A stretch of 16,461 bases of DNA from Deltaproteobacteria bacterium (GCA_019313105.1 JAFDBW010000243.1:1-16461), one strand, 5' to 3'; numbered from the stretch's first letter, positions 1 through 6,777 are shown. The notes: generated by a model not told the origin, from the letters alone. Program-made: numbers and translations.

Positions 1-44
1 ATACGGCGACCACCGAGATCTTCGATGGCTACCGGGAGTTTTAA
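1..44 (+). CDS. gspH: 3' end of a probable type II secretion minor pseudopilin (GspH), partial
   Basis: Only the last 13 codons are in the window (frame beginning at position 3), ending TATTEIFDGYREF and a TAA stop at 42-44. Nothing in these residues is diagnostic. The identity rests on position: the T2SS order is G-H-I-J-K and gspI follows at once, so the gene before it should be gspH. The open frame runs into the left window edge with no break. It could equally be the tail of another pseudopilin gene or an unrelated operon member. Moderate certainty that it is coding, low certainty of the name. Confidence 0.45.
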   Translation, partial: TATTEIFDGYREF

Positions 45-71
45 ACCCATGCCGATGTGGCCGAATTCGCG

Positions 72-458
72 ATGAAACAGCGATGCAAGACAAAATCACA
101 ACGCAGCGGTTTCACGCTGCTGGAAATCATGATCGCACTGGCAATCGTCAGTATCGCCATGATTTCCCTTCTGGCGCTGGCCAATCGCTCGATCGGGGTT
201 CATGACCGTCTGCAGCGGATCACCTCGGCAACGTTACTGGCACAACAGAAGATGGCCGAAACGGAATTGAACGCCCGCAAAGGGACCACGGAGGGAGCTG
301 ATGTGCAGGGTGTGTTCAATACCCCCTATTCAGCTTACCGTTGGCAGATCGCCTATACAGATACGCCTTTGCCATCGGTGCGGATGGTGACTGTCACTGT
401 TCTCTGGGGAGACGAAGAGCGCAATGAACTGGTCGACCTCACATCATTCATTTTCTAG
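72..458 (+). CDS. gspI: Type II secretion system minor pseudopilin GspI
   Basis: GspI is a minor pseudopilin that forms the tip complex of the T2SS pseudopilus with GspJ and GspK in the periplasm. The protein begins with a short basic leader (MKQRCKTKSQRSG), followed by a prepilin peptidase site, G then FTLLEIMIALAIVSIAMI. Glu is at mature position 5 and a hydrophobic helix of about 22 residues follows. The remainder is a small globular domain ending in a WGDEER/LVDLTSFIF strand, typical of the family. Length is about 128 aa, the usual size. The start is taken at ATG 72. An in-frame GTG at 57 would add five residues, and neither has a clear Shine-Dalgarno, so translation is probably coupled to the upstream gene. 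The 3' end overlaps gspJ by 35 nt. Confidence 0.9.
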   Translation: MKQRCKTKSQRSGFTLLEIMIALAIVSIAMISLLALANRSIGVHDRLQRITSATLLAQQKMAETELNARKGTTEGADVQGVFNTPYSAYRWQIAYTDTPLPSVRMVTVTVLWGDEERNELVDLTSFIF

Positions 459-1071
459 CGCCGAAAGAGGCTTCACTTTGGTCGAGGTGCTGGTTGCGAT
501 CAGCCTCCTGGCCATTTTGCTGACCTCTGTTTACGGTATTTTCTCCTCGGTCAGTTTGGCCCGGGAGCGGCTTGATGCCAACAGCGCAGAATATCACCGG
601 GCACGGGTCCTGTTCGACCGCCTGGGGCGCGAACTGCGCGGGGCCTATTTCCGGGCCAGTGATCAGAACCTGGTTTTTACCAGCCGTTCGGTTGACGACG
701 GCCCGGTAGAATTGGAGCTGACCACATCGGCGGTTTCTCCTTTGAGCCAGACGGGGTCGGGCATCGCCAGGGTGCACTACCTGCTCGTCGAGGACCCGGA
801 GGATCCGACCGAGGGACTGGTCCTGATGCGCAGTGAGAATCCTGTCCACGAATCGACTGATGAGGGTGCTGTCGGCATGATGCGCATGGTGCCGGGGATC
901 AAAGCCATGGCCCTGCGCTTCTATGCCAACGGCACATGGCAGACAGCGTGGGACGGACGAAAGTCCGGTCTGCCGGAAATGGTTGAAATTGAGTTGCAGC
1001 TGAGCACGGGCGGAGAGGAGCCGATCTACTTCATCTCGGCTTTTGAAGTACCCGAAGTGACGGTCCGATGA
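424..1071 (+). CDS. gspJ: Type II secretion system minor pseudopilin GspJ
   Basis: GspJ is a minor pseudopilin that pairs with GspI and GspK at the pseudopilus tip. After a hydrophilic leader (MNWSTSHHSFSSAERG) comes the prepilin cleavage site, G then FTLVEVLVAISLLAILL, with Glu at mature position 5. A hydrophobic helix and an all-beta C-terminal domain follow, with a closing VEIELQLS...PIYFISAFEVP segment. The 215 aa length is normal for GspJ. The ATG at 424 lies inside gspI, 35 nt before the gspI stop, in another frame. The next in-frame Met is far downstream of the pilin helix, so this start is well supported. The stop TGA at 1069-1071 overlaps the gspK start (ATGA). The arrangement indicates translational coupling. 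Confidence 0.92.
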   Translation: MNWSTSHHSFSSAERGFTLVEVLVAISLLAILLTSVYGIFSSVSLARERLDANSAEYHRARVLFDRLGRELRGAYFRASDQNLVFTSRSVDDGPVELELTTSAVSPLSQTGSGIARVHYLLVEDPEDPTEGLVLMRSENPVHESTDEGAVGMMRMVPGIKAMALRFYANGTWQTAWDGRKSGLPEMVEIELQLSTGGEEPIYFISAFEVPEVTVR

Positions 1072-2033
1072 ACGGCCGGCGAGGAAACCGGGGGATGGCT
1101 CTCCTGCTGGTGCTGGTCATTGTCGCGCTGTTGACTTCATTGTTGACGGAGCTGTCCTTCTCCACCATGGTCGATATGCACCTTACCGAGACTTTCCGTG
1201 ACAACACAAGGGCTTACTACCTTGCCAAAGGGGGGGTCAACGCCGGTCGCATGATTCTCCAGGCGGACAACAATAATTACGACTCGCTGGATGAAACCTG
1301 GAGTAATGGTGTGATCAACTACCCGGTCGGAGAGGGGAGCGTCACCATCCTTATAGAGGATCTGGACGGCAAGCTGGATATCAACGGCATGGTTGTCGGC
1401 AATAACCCGCAGGCCATCGTGACTGACCGCTTTTACCGTTTGCTGGTTGCCATAGGCCTCGACAAACTGGCAGATCCTGCAGAGCTGACAGCCGCATTGA
1501 TCGATTGGATGGACACGGGCGATGATCCCTACACGGAGATTCACACCGATGGTCAGAGTTTGCCTGTCTCGGGTGCAGAAGACATTTATTACAAGAGCCT
1601 GTCGCAACCCTACCGGTGCAAGAATGGTCCGCTCGAGACACTGCAAGAGCTCTCCCTGGTCAAGGGTTTTACACCTGAAATCGTCAAACGAGTCAGCCCG
1701 CACCTGGCTGTAAACGGCACATTGGCAATCAATATCAATACTGCCAGCGCCGAAGTCCTGATGTCACTTGACTTGCAGATCAACCGCGATACTGCCGAAG
1801 CCATCATCGACTATCGACAGACGGAACCGGTCAAAAGTGTCGCCCAATTAGAGACAATCCTCACGCCAGAGGACTACGTTGTTTTAAAGACCCTTGGCAA
1901 TATCGGCCAGTTGGGTACGAAGAGCCATACTTACCGGGTTGAATCTTACGCGATGGTCAACGACGGCAGCCGCCGGTTGATGGCGGAGATTGACAAAAGA
2001 AACAATAAGCTGCTTTTTTTCAAGGTAAATTAA
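1068..2033 (+). CDS. gspK: Type II secretion system minor pseudopilin GspK
   Basis: GspK is the large minor pseudopilin that caps the pseudopilus. The leader MNGRRGNRG is followed by MALLLVLVIVALLTSLL. It lacks the Glu at mature position 5 that other pseudopilins carry, which is the known hallmark of GspK. The next part (SFSTMVDMHLTETFRDNTRAYYLAKGG) matches the conserved start of the family. The C-terminal half contains helical repeats of SAM-like/helix-hairpin-helix character (INTASAEVLMSLD, then YRQTEPVKSVAQL). Length is 321 aa, as expected. It starts in an ATGA overlap with gspJ and ends 4 nt before the gspL ATG. A G7 run (1230-1236) lies within the gene. Confidence 0.93.
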   Translation: MNGRRGNRGMALLLVLVIVALLTSLLTELSFSTMVDMHLTETFRDNTRAYYLAKGGVNAGRMILQADNNNYDSLDETWSNGVINYPVGEGSVTILIEDLDGKLDINGMVVGNNPQAIVTDRFYRLLVAIGLDKLADPAELTAALIDWMDTGDDPYTEIHTDGQSLPVSGAEDIYYKSLSQPYRCKNGPLETLQELSLVKGFTPEIVKRVSPHLAVNGTLAININTASAEVLMSLDLQINRDTAEAIIDYRQTEPVKSVAQLETILTPEDYVVLKTLGNIGQLGTKSHTYRVESYAMVNDGSRRLMAEIDKRNNKLLFFKVN

Positions 2034-2037
2034 TGTT

Positions 2038-3432
2038 ATGAGCAAGCGATTAATCGGCATCGAAATCGGCAATCGTGTCCTGCGCGTTGCCATTCTCAAC
2101 CAGGACAAGGGGCAGATCTCTGTCGGATCCCTGCAGGAAAGAAGCTACGCGGATGCTGTTGAGCTGACCGATCACCTGCAAGAACTCCTGGCAGGTGAAT
2201 TCAGGATCGGTGACCAGCTAGTGACCCGACTGCAGGCCCGGACAGCTTATGTCCGGCGGCTCGAATTCCCTTTCCAGGATGAGAAGAAAATCGCTGCGGC
2301 GATTCCTTTCTCACTCGCCACTCAGCTGCCGGTTGCGATCGATCAATGCGCTACGGCGATCCAGATGGGCCAGCCGGCCGAACAGGGGGCAGCAGTGCTG
2401 GCGGCTGCTGTTCCCACTGAAAAGCTCCTGTCTCTGCTGGGCACATTCGAAGCAGCGAACGTGCCGCTGCACCTGGTCGACCTGTCGCCGTTTTGCTATG
2501 TAGCAGGTCTTGGCGAACAGATCAGTGATAGCATCTTGGTCTGTGCGACAGATCAAGAAACTACCGTTGCCCTGGTGCAAAACGGGCGTCTGGAAGATTA
2601 TCGCGTTCTGCCGGCCATTGCGCCCCCCCCCCAGGCGGCTCAACTTCAGCAAATTCTCAGGGACATCAGAGTTATTAAGCAGATCGCCGGCGCAGAGGAG
2701 CTTGGCATCAGCCTGATGGGTGAGAGGGGCACCTCCGGATTGGCAGAAGCTCTACAGGCCTCTGAACTTAAGGTGGAAATTCTCTCTCTTGATCTCGGCG
2801 GACAGCTGATAGATGGCACTTTTTTACCGGCCGTGGCGCTAGCGCTCCGGGCGAAAGCCGCCAGGGCCGAGCGGTCTTTCAATTTTCGTCGCGGCCAGTA
2901 TGCCTTGAAGGGAGAATGGGCCAACCTGAAGCGCAAGCTGGTCCTGTTGGCAGCACTGCTTGGTGTGACGGTGCTTATCTTGATCGGTTCTATGGCTTTC
3001 AAGTACAGCGACCAGGCTGGCCGTGCTGCTCAGTTGCAGGCGGAGATGGTTGATGTATACCGGTCGTTGTTTCCCGAAGCCACGACCATCGTTGATGTAC
3101 CATTGCAGCTCAGGAGTGTGATCCGTGATCTGCAAGAGAAAGGCAGCCTGATCACCGGAGGGCATGCTTCGGCGCTTGCCGTCCTCAAGGAAATTTCCCG
3201 CTTGCCCGATCTTGCCACAGTTGAATTCCAGGAATTTGCGATGAGCAACGAAGAGGTGAAGCTGACTGGACGAACGGCATCCTTCGAAGCAGTCAACCAG
3301 ATGGCCGGGGCGCTTGGCGAATCACCCTTATTTAGCAAGGTCCAGGTTAGCGATGCCAAAATGAGTCTTGACGGCAGCCGGATAGACTTCCGTCTGCTGC
3401 TCTCACTTGTCAGTCCGGGGGCCGAACAATGA
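2038..3432 (+). CDS. gspL: Type II secretion system protein GspL (PilM-like cytoplasmic domain plus membrane anchor)
   Basis: GspL links the cytoplasmic ATPase GspE to the inner-membrane platform and to GspM. The first about 270 residues have the actin-like/PilM fold signature: MSKRLIGIEIGNRVLRVAIL at the N-terminus, LPVAIDQ and VCATDQETTVAL further on. A single transmembrane helix follows at about residues 301-321 (LVLLAALLGVTVLILIGSMAF), after a basic stretch. The last about 140 residues are a periplasmic ferredoxin-like domain with a predicted helix. Length is 464 aa. The C-terminal frame overlaps gspM by four bases (ATGA). The gene contains an uninterrupted C10 run at 2623-2632, coding for Ala-Pro-Pro-Pro-Gln, which is an obvious slippage site. 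The frame is intact here. Confidence 0.9.
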   Translation: MSKRLIGIEIGNRVLRVAILNQDKGQISVGSLQERSYADAVELTDHLQELLAGEFRIGDQLVTRLQARTAYVRRLEFPFQDEKKIAAAIPFSLATQLPVAIDQCATAIQMGQPAEQGAAVLAAAVPTEKLLSLLGTFEAANVPLHLVDLSPFCYVAGLGEQISDSILVCATDQETTVALVQNGRLEDYRVLPAIAPPPQAAQLQQILRDIRVIKQIAGAEELGISLMGERGTSGLAEALQASELKVEILSLDLGGQLIDGTFLPAVALALRAKAARAERSFNFRRGQYALKGEWANLKRKLVLLAALLGVTVLILIGSMAFKYSDQAGRAAQLQAEMVDVYRSLFPEATTIVDVPLQLRSVIRDLQEKGSLITGGHASALAVLKEISRLPDLATVEFQEFAMSNEEVKLTGRTASFEAVNQMAGALGESPLFSKVQVSDAKMSLDGSRIDFRLLLSLVSPGAEQ

Positions 3433-3956
3433 TCAGTCAACTGAACCAGAGGGAACGGATTTTTGTGATCGTCGGAGGCTTAGCCCTCATCCTGACCCTG
3501 CTTTACTATGCAATAGTGGCACCTTACAGAAGTGCGCTGGAGCGATTCGACCGCCAGATTGTGACACGCAGCGGGCAGTTGCAGGAGGTCAAATCCCTGC
3601 AAAAAAGATACCTGGAGCTTCAGCAGCAGATGGCCCAGGTGGAGAGTCTCCTGGGAAAAGGACAAAATTTCTCCGCACTCACTTTTATTGAAAACCTGGT
3701 CGGACAAACCGCCGGACGTGAGAACCTTTTGTCCATGCGACCCCAGGTCCCTGAACTCCGCAACGAATTCACCGTCGATTCTGTGGAGATCAAACTCGAG
3801 AAGCTGACGATCAAGCAGGTCCTCGAATTGCTCTCGGGCATTGAAGCTGCGCCCACCCCCATGCAGGTCAAGAACCTCTACCTCAAGCAGCGCTTCGATG
3901 ATCAATCTCTGCTTGATGCAACCATGACCATTACGGCCCTGAGAAGGACGACATGA
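3429..3956 (+). CDS. gspM: Type II secretion system protein GspM
   Basis: GspM is an inner-membrane platform protein that binds GspL. It has a short cytoplasmic N-terminus (MISQLNQRER), one transmembrane helix at about residues 12-31, and a heptad-like charged helix at about 33-75 (ERFDRQIVTRSGQLQEVKSL onwards). A small periplasmic domain follows, with LEKLTIKQVLELLSGIEAAP and a LDATMTITAL strand. Length is 175 aa, typical for the family. The start overlaps the gspL stop and the stop overlaps the gspN start, both as ATGA. Identity comes from this topology together with its place between gspL and gspN. Confidence 0.87.
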   Translation: MISQLNQRERIFVIVGGLALILTLLYYAIVAPYRSALERFDRQIVTRSGQLQEVKSLQKRYLELQQQMAQVESLLGKGQNFSALTFIENLVGQTAGRENLLSMRPQVPELRNEFTVDSVEIKLEKLTIKQVLELLSGIEAAPTPMQVKNLYLKQRFDDQSLLDATMTITALRRTT

Positions 3957-4846
3957 GATCTTCTGCCTGGTCACAAAAAAACAAAGGGCGCGACGCCGCC
4001 TGGCAAAGACCGAGTCTCTTGGTGTTGGCCGGGGCTGGCCTGCTTCTATTGGGCATGCTGACAGGATTCTATCTGTTCTTCCCGACGGAAGCGCTGAGAC
4101 AAAGGGTCATCCAGGAAATCGAGACAAGGACCGGTGCCGAAGTCCAGATCGGGCAGATGGCGCTTTATCCGCTGCTGACCCTGGATGCCAGCCAAATCAC
4201 TTTTGGCGTAACCGGCTTGCCCCAACCTATGCAGATCGAGCAGTTAAGCCTTGCGCCACAATGGTCGACATTGTTGTCCAGTGATACAGGAGTGCAGTTG
4301 CAGGCCCAGTTCATGGGCGGGTTGGTTAACGCAGAGGTACTGAGGACTGGAATGATCAACGCCATGGCGACAGGTCTGCGCTTCGACCTGCCACTGCAGA
4401 AGCCAATGGCCATGAATATAACTGGAAAGCTGGACCAGACAACCGTCAATGCAGCCACCCGTCTTGATCCTGAAACGAAAACGCAGCTCTCCCTGCAGCT
4501 TAGTGATGTCAGCATCGGTAACCTTGCTTTTTTTAAAGAGGACAGTCCGGGCATCGCCCTTGGTGAAATAGTTCTGGAGGTTAATGGTCAGGGCCGGGCT
4601 ATGAAAATTAATGCGCTGACGGCGAAAGGTGGTGATTTTAACATTAGTGGTGAAGGGACTTTGTTCATAGGTCGCACGTCTGCAACCAGCCGCATCAACC
4701 TTTCTTTACAGATCAAAGCAGCAGATTCGGCGCATCCGACTCTGGTCTCCCTGCTTGAACTCTCTGCCCCCCCAGACGCAAATGGCGAACACCGCCTGCG
4801 TGTCACCGGAACGCTCGCGACTCCGACTATCGATCCCGTTAAATGA
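3953..4846 (+). CDS. gspN: Type II secretion system protein GspN
   Basis: GspN is a less conserved T2SS inner-membrane component found in some secretion clusters. Its exact role is not settled. The protein has a hydrophilic N-terminus and one transmembrane segment at about residues 23-46 (LLVLAGAGLLLLGMLTGFYLFF). A long periplasmic beta-rich region follows, which begins FPTEALRQRVIQEIETRTGA and resembles the AsmA-like start of the GspN family. Repeated amphipathic strands continue to the end (RVTGTLATPTIDPVK). Length is 297 aa. It is the last gene of the operon, starting in an ATGA overlap with gspM. A C7 run lies at 4767-4773. A T8 run (4847-4854) follows the stop but has no convincing hairpin in front of it. 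Confidence 0.82.
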   Translation: MRSSAWSQKNKGRDAAWQRPSLLVLAGAGLLLLGMLTGFYLFFPTEALRQRVIQEIETRTGAEVQIGQMALYPLLTLDASQITFGVTGLPQPMQIEQLSLAPQWSTLLSSDTGVQLQAQFMGGLVNAEVLRTGMINAMATGLRFDLPLQKPMAMNITGKLDQTTVNAATRLDPETKTQLSLQLSDVSIGNLAFFKEDSPGIALGEIVLEVNGQGRAMKINALTAKGGDFNISGEGTLFIGRTSATSRINLSLQIKAADSAHPTLVSLLELSAPPDANGEHRLRVTGTLATPTIDPVK

Positions 4847-4914
4847 TTTTTTTTGATCCCGATTCATAAAAAACTATGACTCCATTTATTATTACAGCAT
4901 GTGCCGTCATTTCT

Positions 4915-4943
4915 TTGGCAACTGCCAACCCTACCAATATATA
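4915..4943 (+). promoter_or_regulatory. Putative sigma-70 promoter (TTGGCA-N17-TATATA)
   Basis: TTGGCA (4915-4920) is five of six bases to the -35 consensus. It is separated by exactly 17 nt from TATATA (4938-4943), an AT-rich -10 match within a TATATATAA tract. Transcription would begin near 4950 and read rightwards into a stretch without a normal gene, stopping at the hairpin terminator at 5159-5191. It is downstream of the gsp operon and points towards the 3' end of gltA, so it serves no annotated gene. Confidence 0.5.
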
Positions 4944-4972
4944 TAAACACTGCAGTACCAAGGAGACCTGTC

Positions 4973-5044
4973 GTGAGAAATGAGGGTTGCCAATCCACGG
5001 GAAGTAGCCTAAGCCTCATCCCCGGAGACCTTCATATCATATAA
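4973..5044 (+). CDS. Possible small ORF of 23 codons with ribosome binding site
   Basis: AAGGAG at 4960-4965 lies 7 nt before a GTG that opens a frame of 23 codons ending at TAA 5042-5044. The predicted peptide is MRNEGCQSTGSSLSLIPGDL followed by HII. It has no signal peptide and no family I recognise. The putative promoter at 4915-4943 would place the start of transcription about 23 nt upstream. An overlapping ATG frame (4980-5012, ten codons) is also possible. Short frames arise by chance, so the case rests on the promoter, binding site and spacing occurring together. It may instead be part of a non-coding RNA. Confidence 0.25.
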   Translation: MRNEGCQSTGSSLSLIPGDLHII

Positions 5045-5068
5045 AAAAACCCCACAGCCAGGAGGAAA

Positions 5069-5098
5069 ATGCGGGGGACGGGTTTGATTAGGAGATAA
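5069..5098 (+). CDS. Possible leader peptide of 9 codons after a consensus AGGAGG
   Basis: A perfect AGGAGG (5060-5065) stands 3 nt before an ATG (5069) that opens MRGTGLIRR and a TAA stop. CCCCACA (5050-5056) and TGCGGGG (5070-5076) can pair with a single mismatch. That would put the ribosome binding site in the loop and the start codon at the stem edge. A second SD-like AGGAG (5090-5094) overlaps the end, with no ORF after it. It could be a mini-ORF, a decayed gene start or a chance match. Confidence 0.18.
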   Translation: MRGTGLIRR

Positions 5099-5158
5099 AA
5101 GACGAAAAGTATTCTTCTGTTGAAATTTTTTACTTTTTTAGTCAGATATACGATGAGT

Positions 5159-5191
5159 AAAAAAAGGGGTGCCGACTAAGGCACCCCTTTT
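5159..5191. terminator. Bidirectional intrinsic terminator between the plus-strand unit and gltA
   Basis: GGGGTGCC (5166-5173) and GGCACCCC (5180-5187) form a perfect 8-bp stem with a 6-nt loop. The stem is flanked by A7 (5159-5165) on the left and T4 on the right. Read on the minus strand it ends in seven U residues directly after the gltA stop, so it is a strong gltA terminator. Read on the plus strand it ends in four U residues and would stop the gsp operon or the small transcript. Confidence 0.9.
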
Positions 5192-5213
5192 GTACTGCAT
5201 GTCAACCAATAAA

Positions 5214-6524
5214 TCAGATACCAGCAGCTTCTTCCAGCATCGCCGTAGTCACCGACTTCGGACGCTCGATGCCGTAGCCGAGAGCGCGGTCCCAGGTGAT
5301 GTTGGCGAGGCAGCCGAGTGCACGGCCGATGCCGAACAGCACGGTGTAGAACTCGTACTGGGTGACACCGTAGTACCACTGGATGACGCCGGACTGTGCG
5401 TCGACGTTTGGCCAGGGGTTCTTCGCTTTACCATGCTCAGTGAGCACGCCAGGAGCAACTTCGAAGATCATGCGAACCAGCTGGAAAAGCGGGTAATCTT
5501 TCAGACCTTCAGTCTTCATGCAGAACTCACGCTGCGAGGTGTAGCGAGGGTCAGTCTTACGCAGAACGGCATGACCGTAACCCGGGATAACCTGACCGCT
5601 GTTGAGGGTCGCCCAGAGAGCTTCCTTGAGTTTCTCCTCGGTCGGAACTTCGCCGCCGAGCTCTTCCATGAAATTCTGAGTCCAGCGCAGCACTTCCTCG
5701 TTGGCGAGACCGTGCAGCGGGCCGGCCAGACCGTTGAGACCGGCACTGTATGCATAGTAGGCGTCGGAAAGAGCAGAAGCAACCAGGTGAGTCGTATGGG
5801 CAGAGACGTTGCCGGACTCATGGTCAGAGTGGAGGATGAAGTACATACGGGCAACGTCGTCATAAGGAGCCGGGACACCCATCATGTGTGCGAAGTTACC
5901 GCCCATGTCGAGGTTCGGATCAGCAGCGATTTGCTCGTTGTTCTTGTACTTCTTACGGTAGATGTAAGCACCGATCGGGCCAAGCTTTGCCATCATGTTG
6001 TTGGCGTCTTCGTACATGTCTTCCCAGCAGGTCATCTTGTTGAACTTGACGGAAGCATAAGTCTTGGCAAATACCGAGTCACGCTGCATGGCGAGGACGG
6101 CACTGGAGAACATGGCCATCGGATGGGCATCTTCCGGCAGTGCGTTGAGTACGTCATAGACATATTGAGGAACCACGGAACGCTTCTTCCAGTCTTCAAC
6201 GACTTCCAGGGTCTGCTCCATGGTCGGAACGTCACCGGTCAGCAGCAAGTACCAGAAGCCCTCGACAAACGGATAGTCGCTACCGGGAACTTTCGGCAGG
6301 ACGTCAAAGGTCTCGGGGATGGTCATGCCACGGAAGCGAATACCTTCAAAAGGATCCAGGTAGGAGATATCGGTGACCAGGCACTTGATGCCACGGGCGC
6401 CACCGATAGCTTGAGCGATAGTGACATCACCCAGTTTGACATCACCGCACTCCTTGACCAACTTGGTGGTCCGGGGACGATGCGCATCAATTTTCTGACT
6501 TAATACTGTTTTCAGTGTCGACAT
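5214..6524 (-). CDS. gltA: Citrate synthase, eukaryote-like (mitochondrial-type) form
   Basis: This enzyme condenses acetyl-CoA with oxaloacetate to citrate, the entry step of the TCA cycle, in the cytoplasm. The 436-aa sequence resembles animal mitochondrial citrate synthase far more than the E. coli type: HSDHESGNVSAHTTHLV, NGLAGPLHGLANEEV, PGYGHAVLRKTDPRY, KNPWPNVDAQSGV and RALGYGIERPKS are near-identical blocks. The catalytic triad is visible as His271 (PLHGLA), His318 (GYGHAV) and Asp375 (PNVDAQ), equivalent to pig His274, His320 and Asp375. There is no mitochondrial presequence. Such eukaryote-like enzymes are described as a trait of the Geobacteraceae. AAAGGAGAG stands shortly before the ATG. 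The gene is monocistronic, with its own promoter, a long leader and a strong terminator. Confidence 0.97.
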   Translation of the reverse strand: MSTLKTVLSQKIDAHRPRTTKLVKECGDVKLGDVTIAQAIGGARGIKCLVTDISYLDPFEGIRFRGMTIPETFDVLPKVPGSDYPFVEGFWYLLLTGDVPTMEQTLEVVEDWKKRSVVPQYVYDVLNALPEDAHPMAMFSSAVLAMQRDSVFAKTYASVKFNKMTCWEDMYEDANNMMAKLGPIGAYIYRKKYKNNEQIAADPNLDMGGNFAHMMGVPAPYDDVARMYFILHSDHESGNVSAHTTHLVASALSDAYYAYSAGLNGLAGPLHGLANEEVLRWTQNFMEELGGEVPTEEKLKEALWATLNSGQVIPGYGHAVLRKTDPRYTSQREFCMKTEGLKDYPLFQLVRMIFEVAPGVLTEHGKAKNPWPNVDAQSGVIQWYYGVTQYEFYTVLFGIGRALGCLANITWDRALGYGIERPKSVTTAMLEEAAGI

Positions 6525-6742
6525 ACTCTCTCTCCTTTGGAATGAAATGGTGGCAGGCAGACCGCCCGCCAGAGTGAAACTGTCCCTTGCTTACAAGCAA
6601 CTGCCAATGACAAATCATCCCGTCGAAAGCCCGACTGCGGTGCGCAAGACCCGCACCAAACAAACAGAGCAAATGCGGCGGGAAAATAATTAAAGCAGAC
6701 AAAGGGAACATCCTTGTGATTCTTTACCCTTTATCATTTCCA
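6525..6742 (-). promoter_or_regulatory. Long 5' leader of gltA with several hairpins
   Basis: If transcription starts near 6742, the gltA mRNA has about 218 untranslated nt. Read on the minus strand, five local stems follow one another. They are GGTGCG/CGCACC (6639-6657), GTCG/CGAC (6622-6635), ATGA/TCAT (6607-6618), TTGCTT/AAGCAA (6587-6600), and an 8-bp stem TGGCGGGC/GCCTGCCA with one G-U pair (6551-6571). The last lies about 15 nt before the AGGAG binding site. No T-run follows any of them, so attenuation by termination is not evident. I do not recognise a known riboswitch consensus. The stems are seen in the sequence; regulation is inference. Confidence 0.4.
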
Positions 6743-6748
6743 AATAAC

Positions 6749-6777
6749 GTTCTAACAAGTCACCCCGCAACTGTCAA
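6749..6777 (-). promoter_or_regulatory. Putative gltA promoter (TTGACA-N17-TAGAAC)
   Basis: On the minus strand a perfect -35 TTGACA (6772-6777) is followed after exactly 17 nt by TAGAAC (6749-6754), four of six to the -10 consensus. A second, overlapping pair, TTGTTA (6753-6758) with N17 and GATAAA (6730-6735), is weaker. Either would give a leader of about 200-220 nt. The intergenic region is divergent: the plus-strand dusB promoter lies about 70 nt further right. Confidence 0.55.

Larger units (their letters stand above)
4847..5213. other. Gene-free stretch between gspN and gltA with signs of a small transcription unit
   Basis: No long ORF lies here. From left to right I see a T8 run directly after gspN, a direct repeat GATCCCG at 4832-4838 and 4855-4861, and a promoter-like pair at 4915-4943. 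Two very short ORFs with ribosome binding sites come next (4973-5044 and 5069-5098), then an AT-rich stretch and a strong bidirectional hairpin terminator (5159-5191). GCCAACCCT (4924-4932) can pair with AGGGTTGCC (4983-4991) over eight of nine positions. TGAGG (4981-4985) can instead pair with CCTCA (5014-5018). GGAGACC occurs twice (4962-4968 and 5024-5030). I do not recognise a known RNA family. Confidence 0.5.

Noticed and set aside
4832..4861. T8 run and GATCCCG direct repeat at the gspN end as an intrinsic terminator
   Set aside because: No stable hairpin directly precedes the T-run; the repeats are direct, not inverted. The hairpin at 5159-5191 is the better terminator.
4950..5040. Cyclic-dinucleotide (GEMM-type) riboswitch
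   Set aside because: CCTAAG and a GAGAA-containing loop recall it, but the required order of GCAAAGCC-like and final GGGTTACC-like blocks is absent, and no downstream plus-strand gene exists to control.
5169..6503. A 444-codon open frame on the plus strand opposite citrate synthase
   Set aside because: It is fully antisense to a gene with clear catalytic motifs, its translation resembles no family, and such frames arise from codon bias on the other strand.
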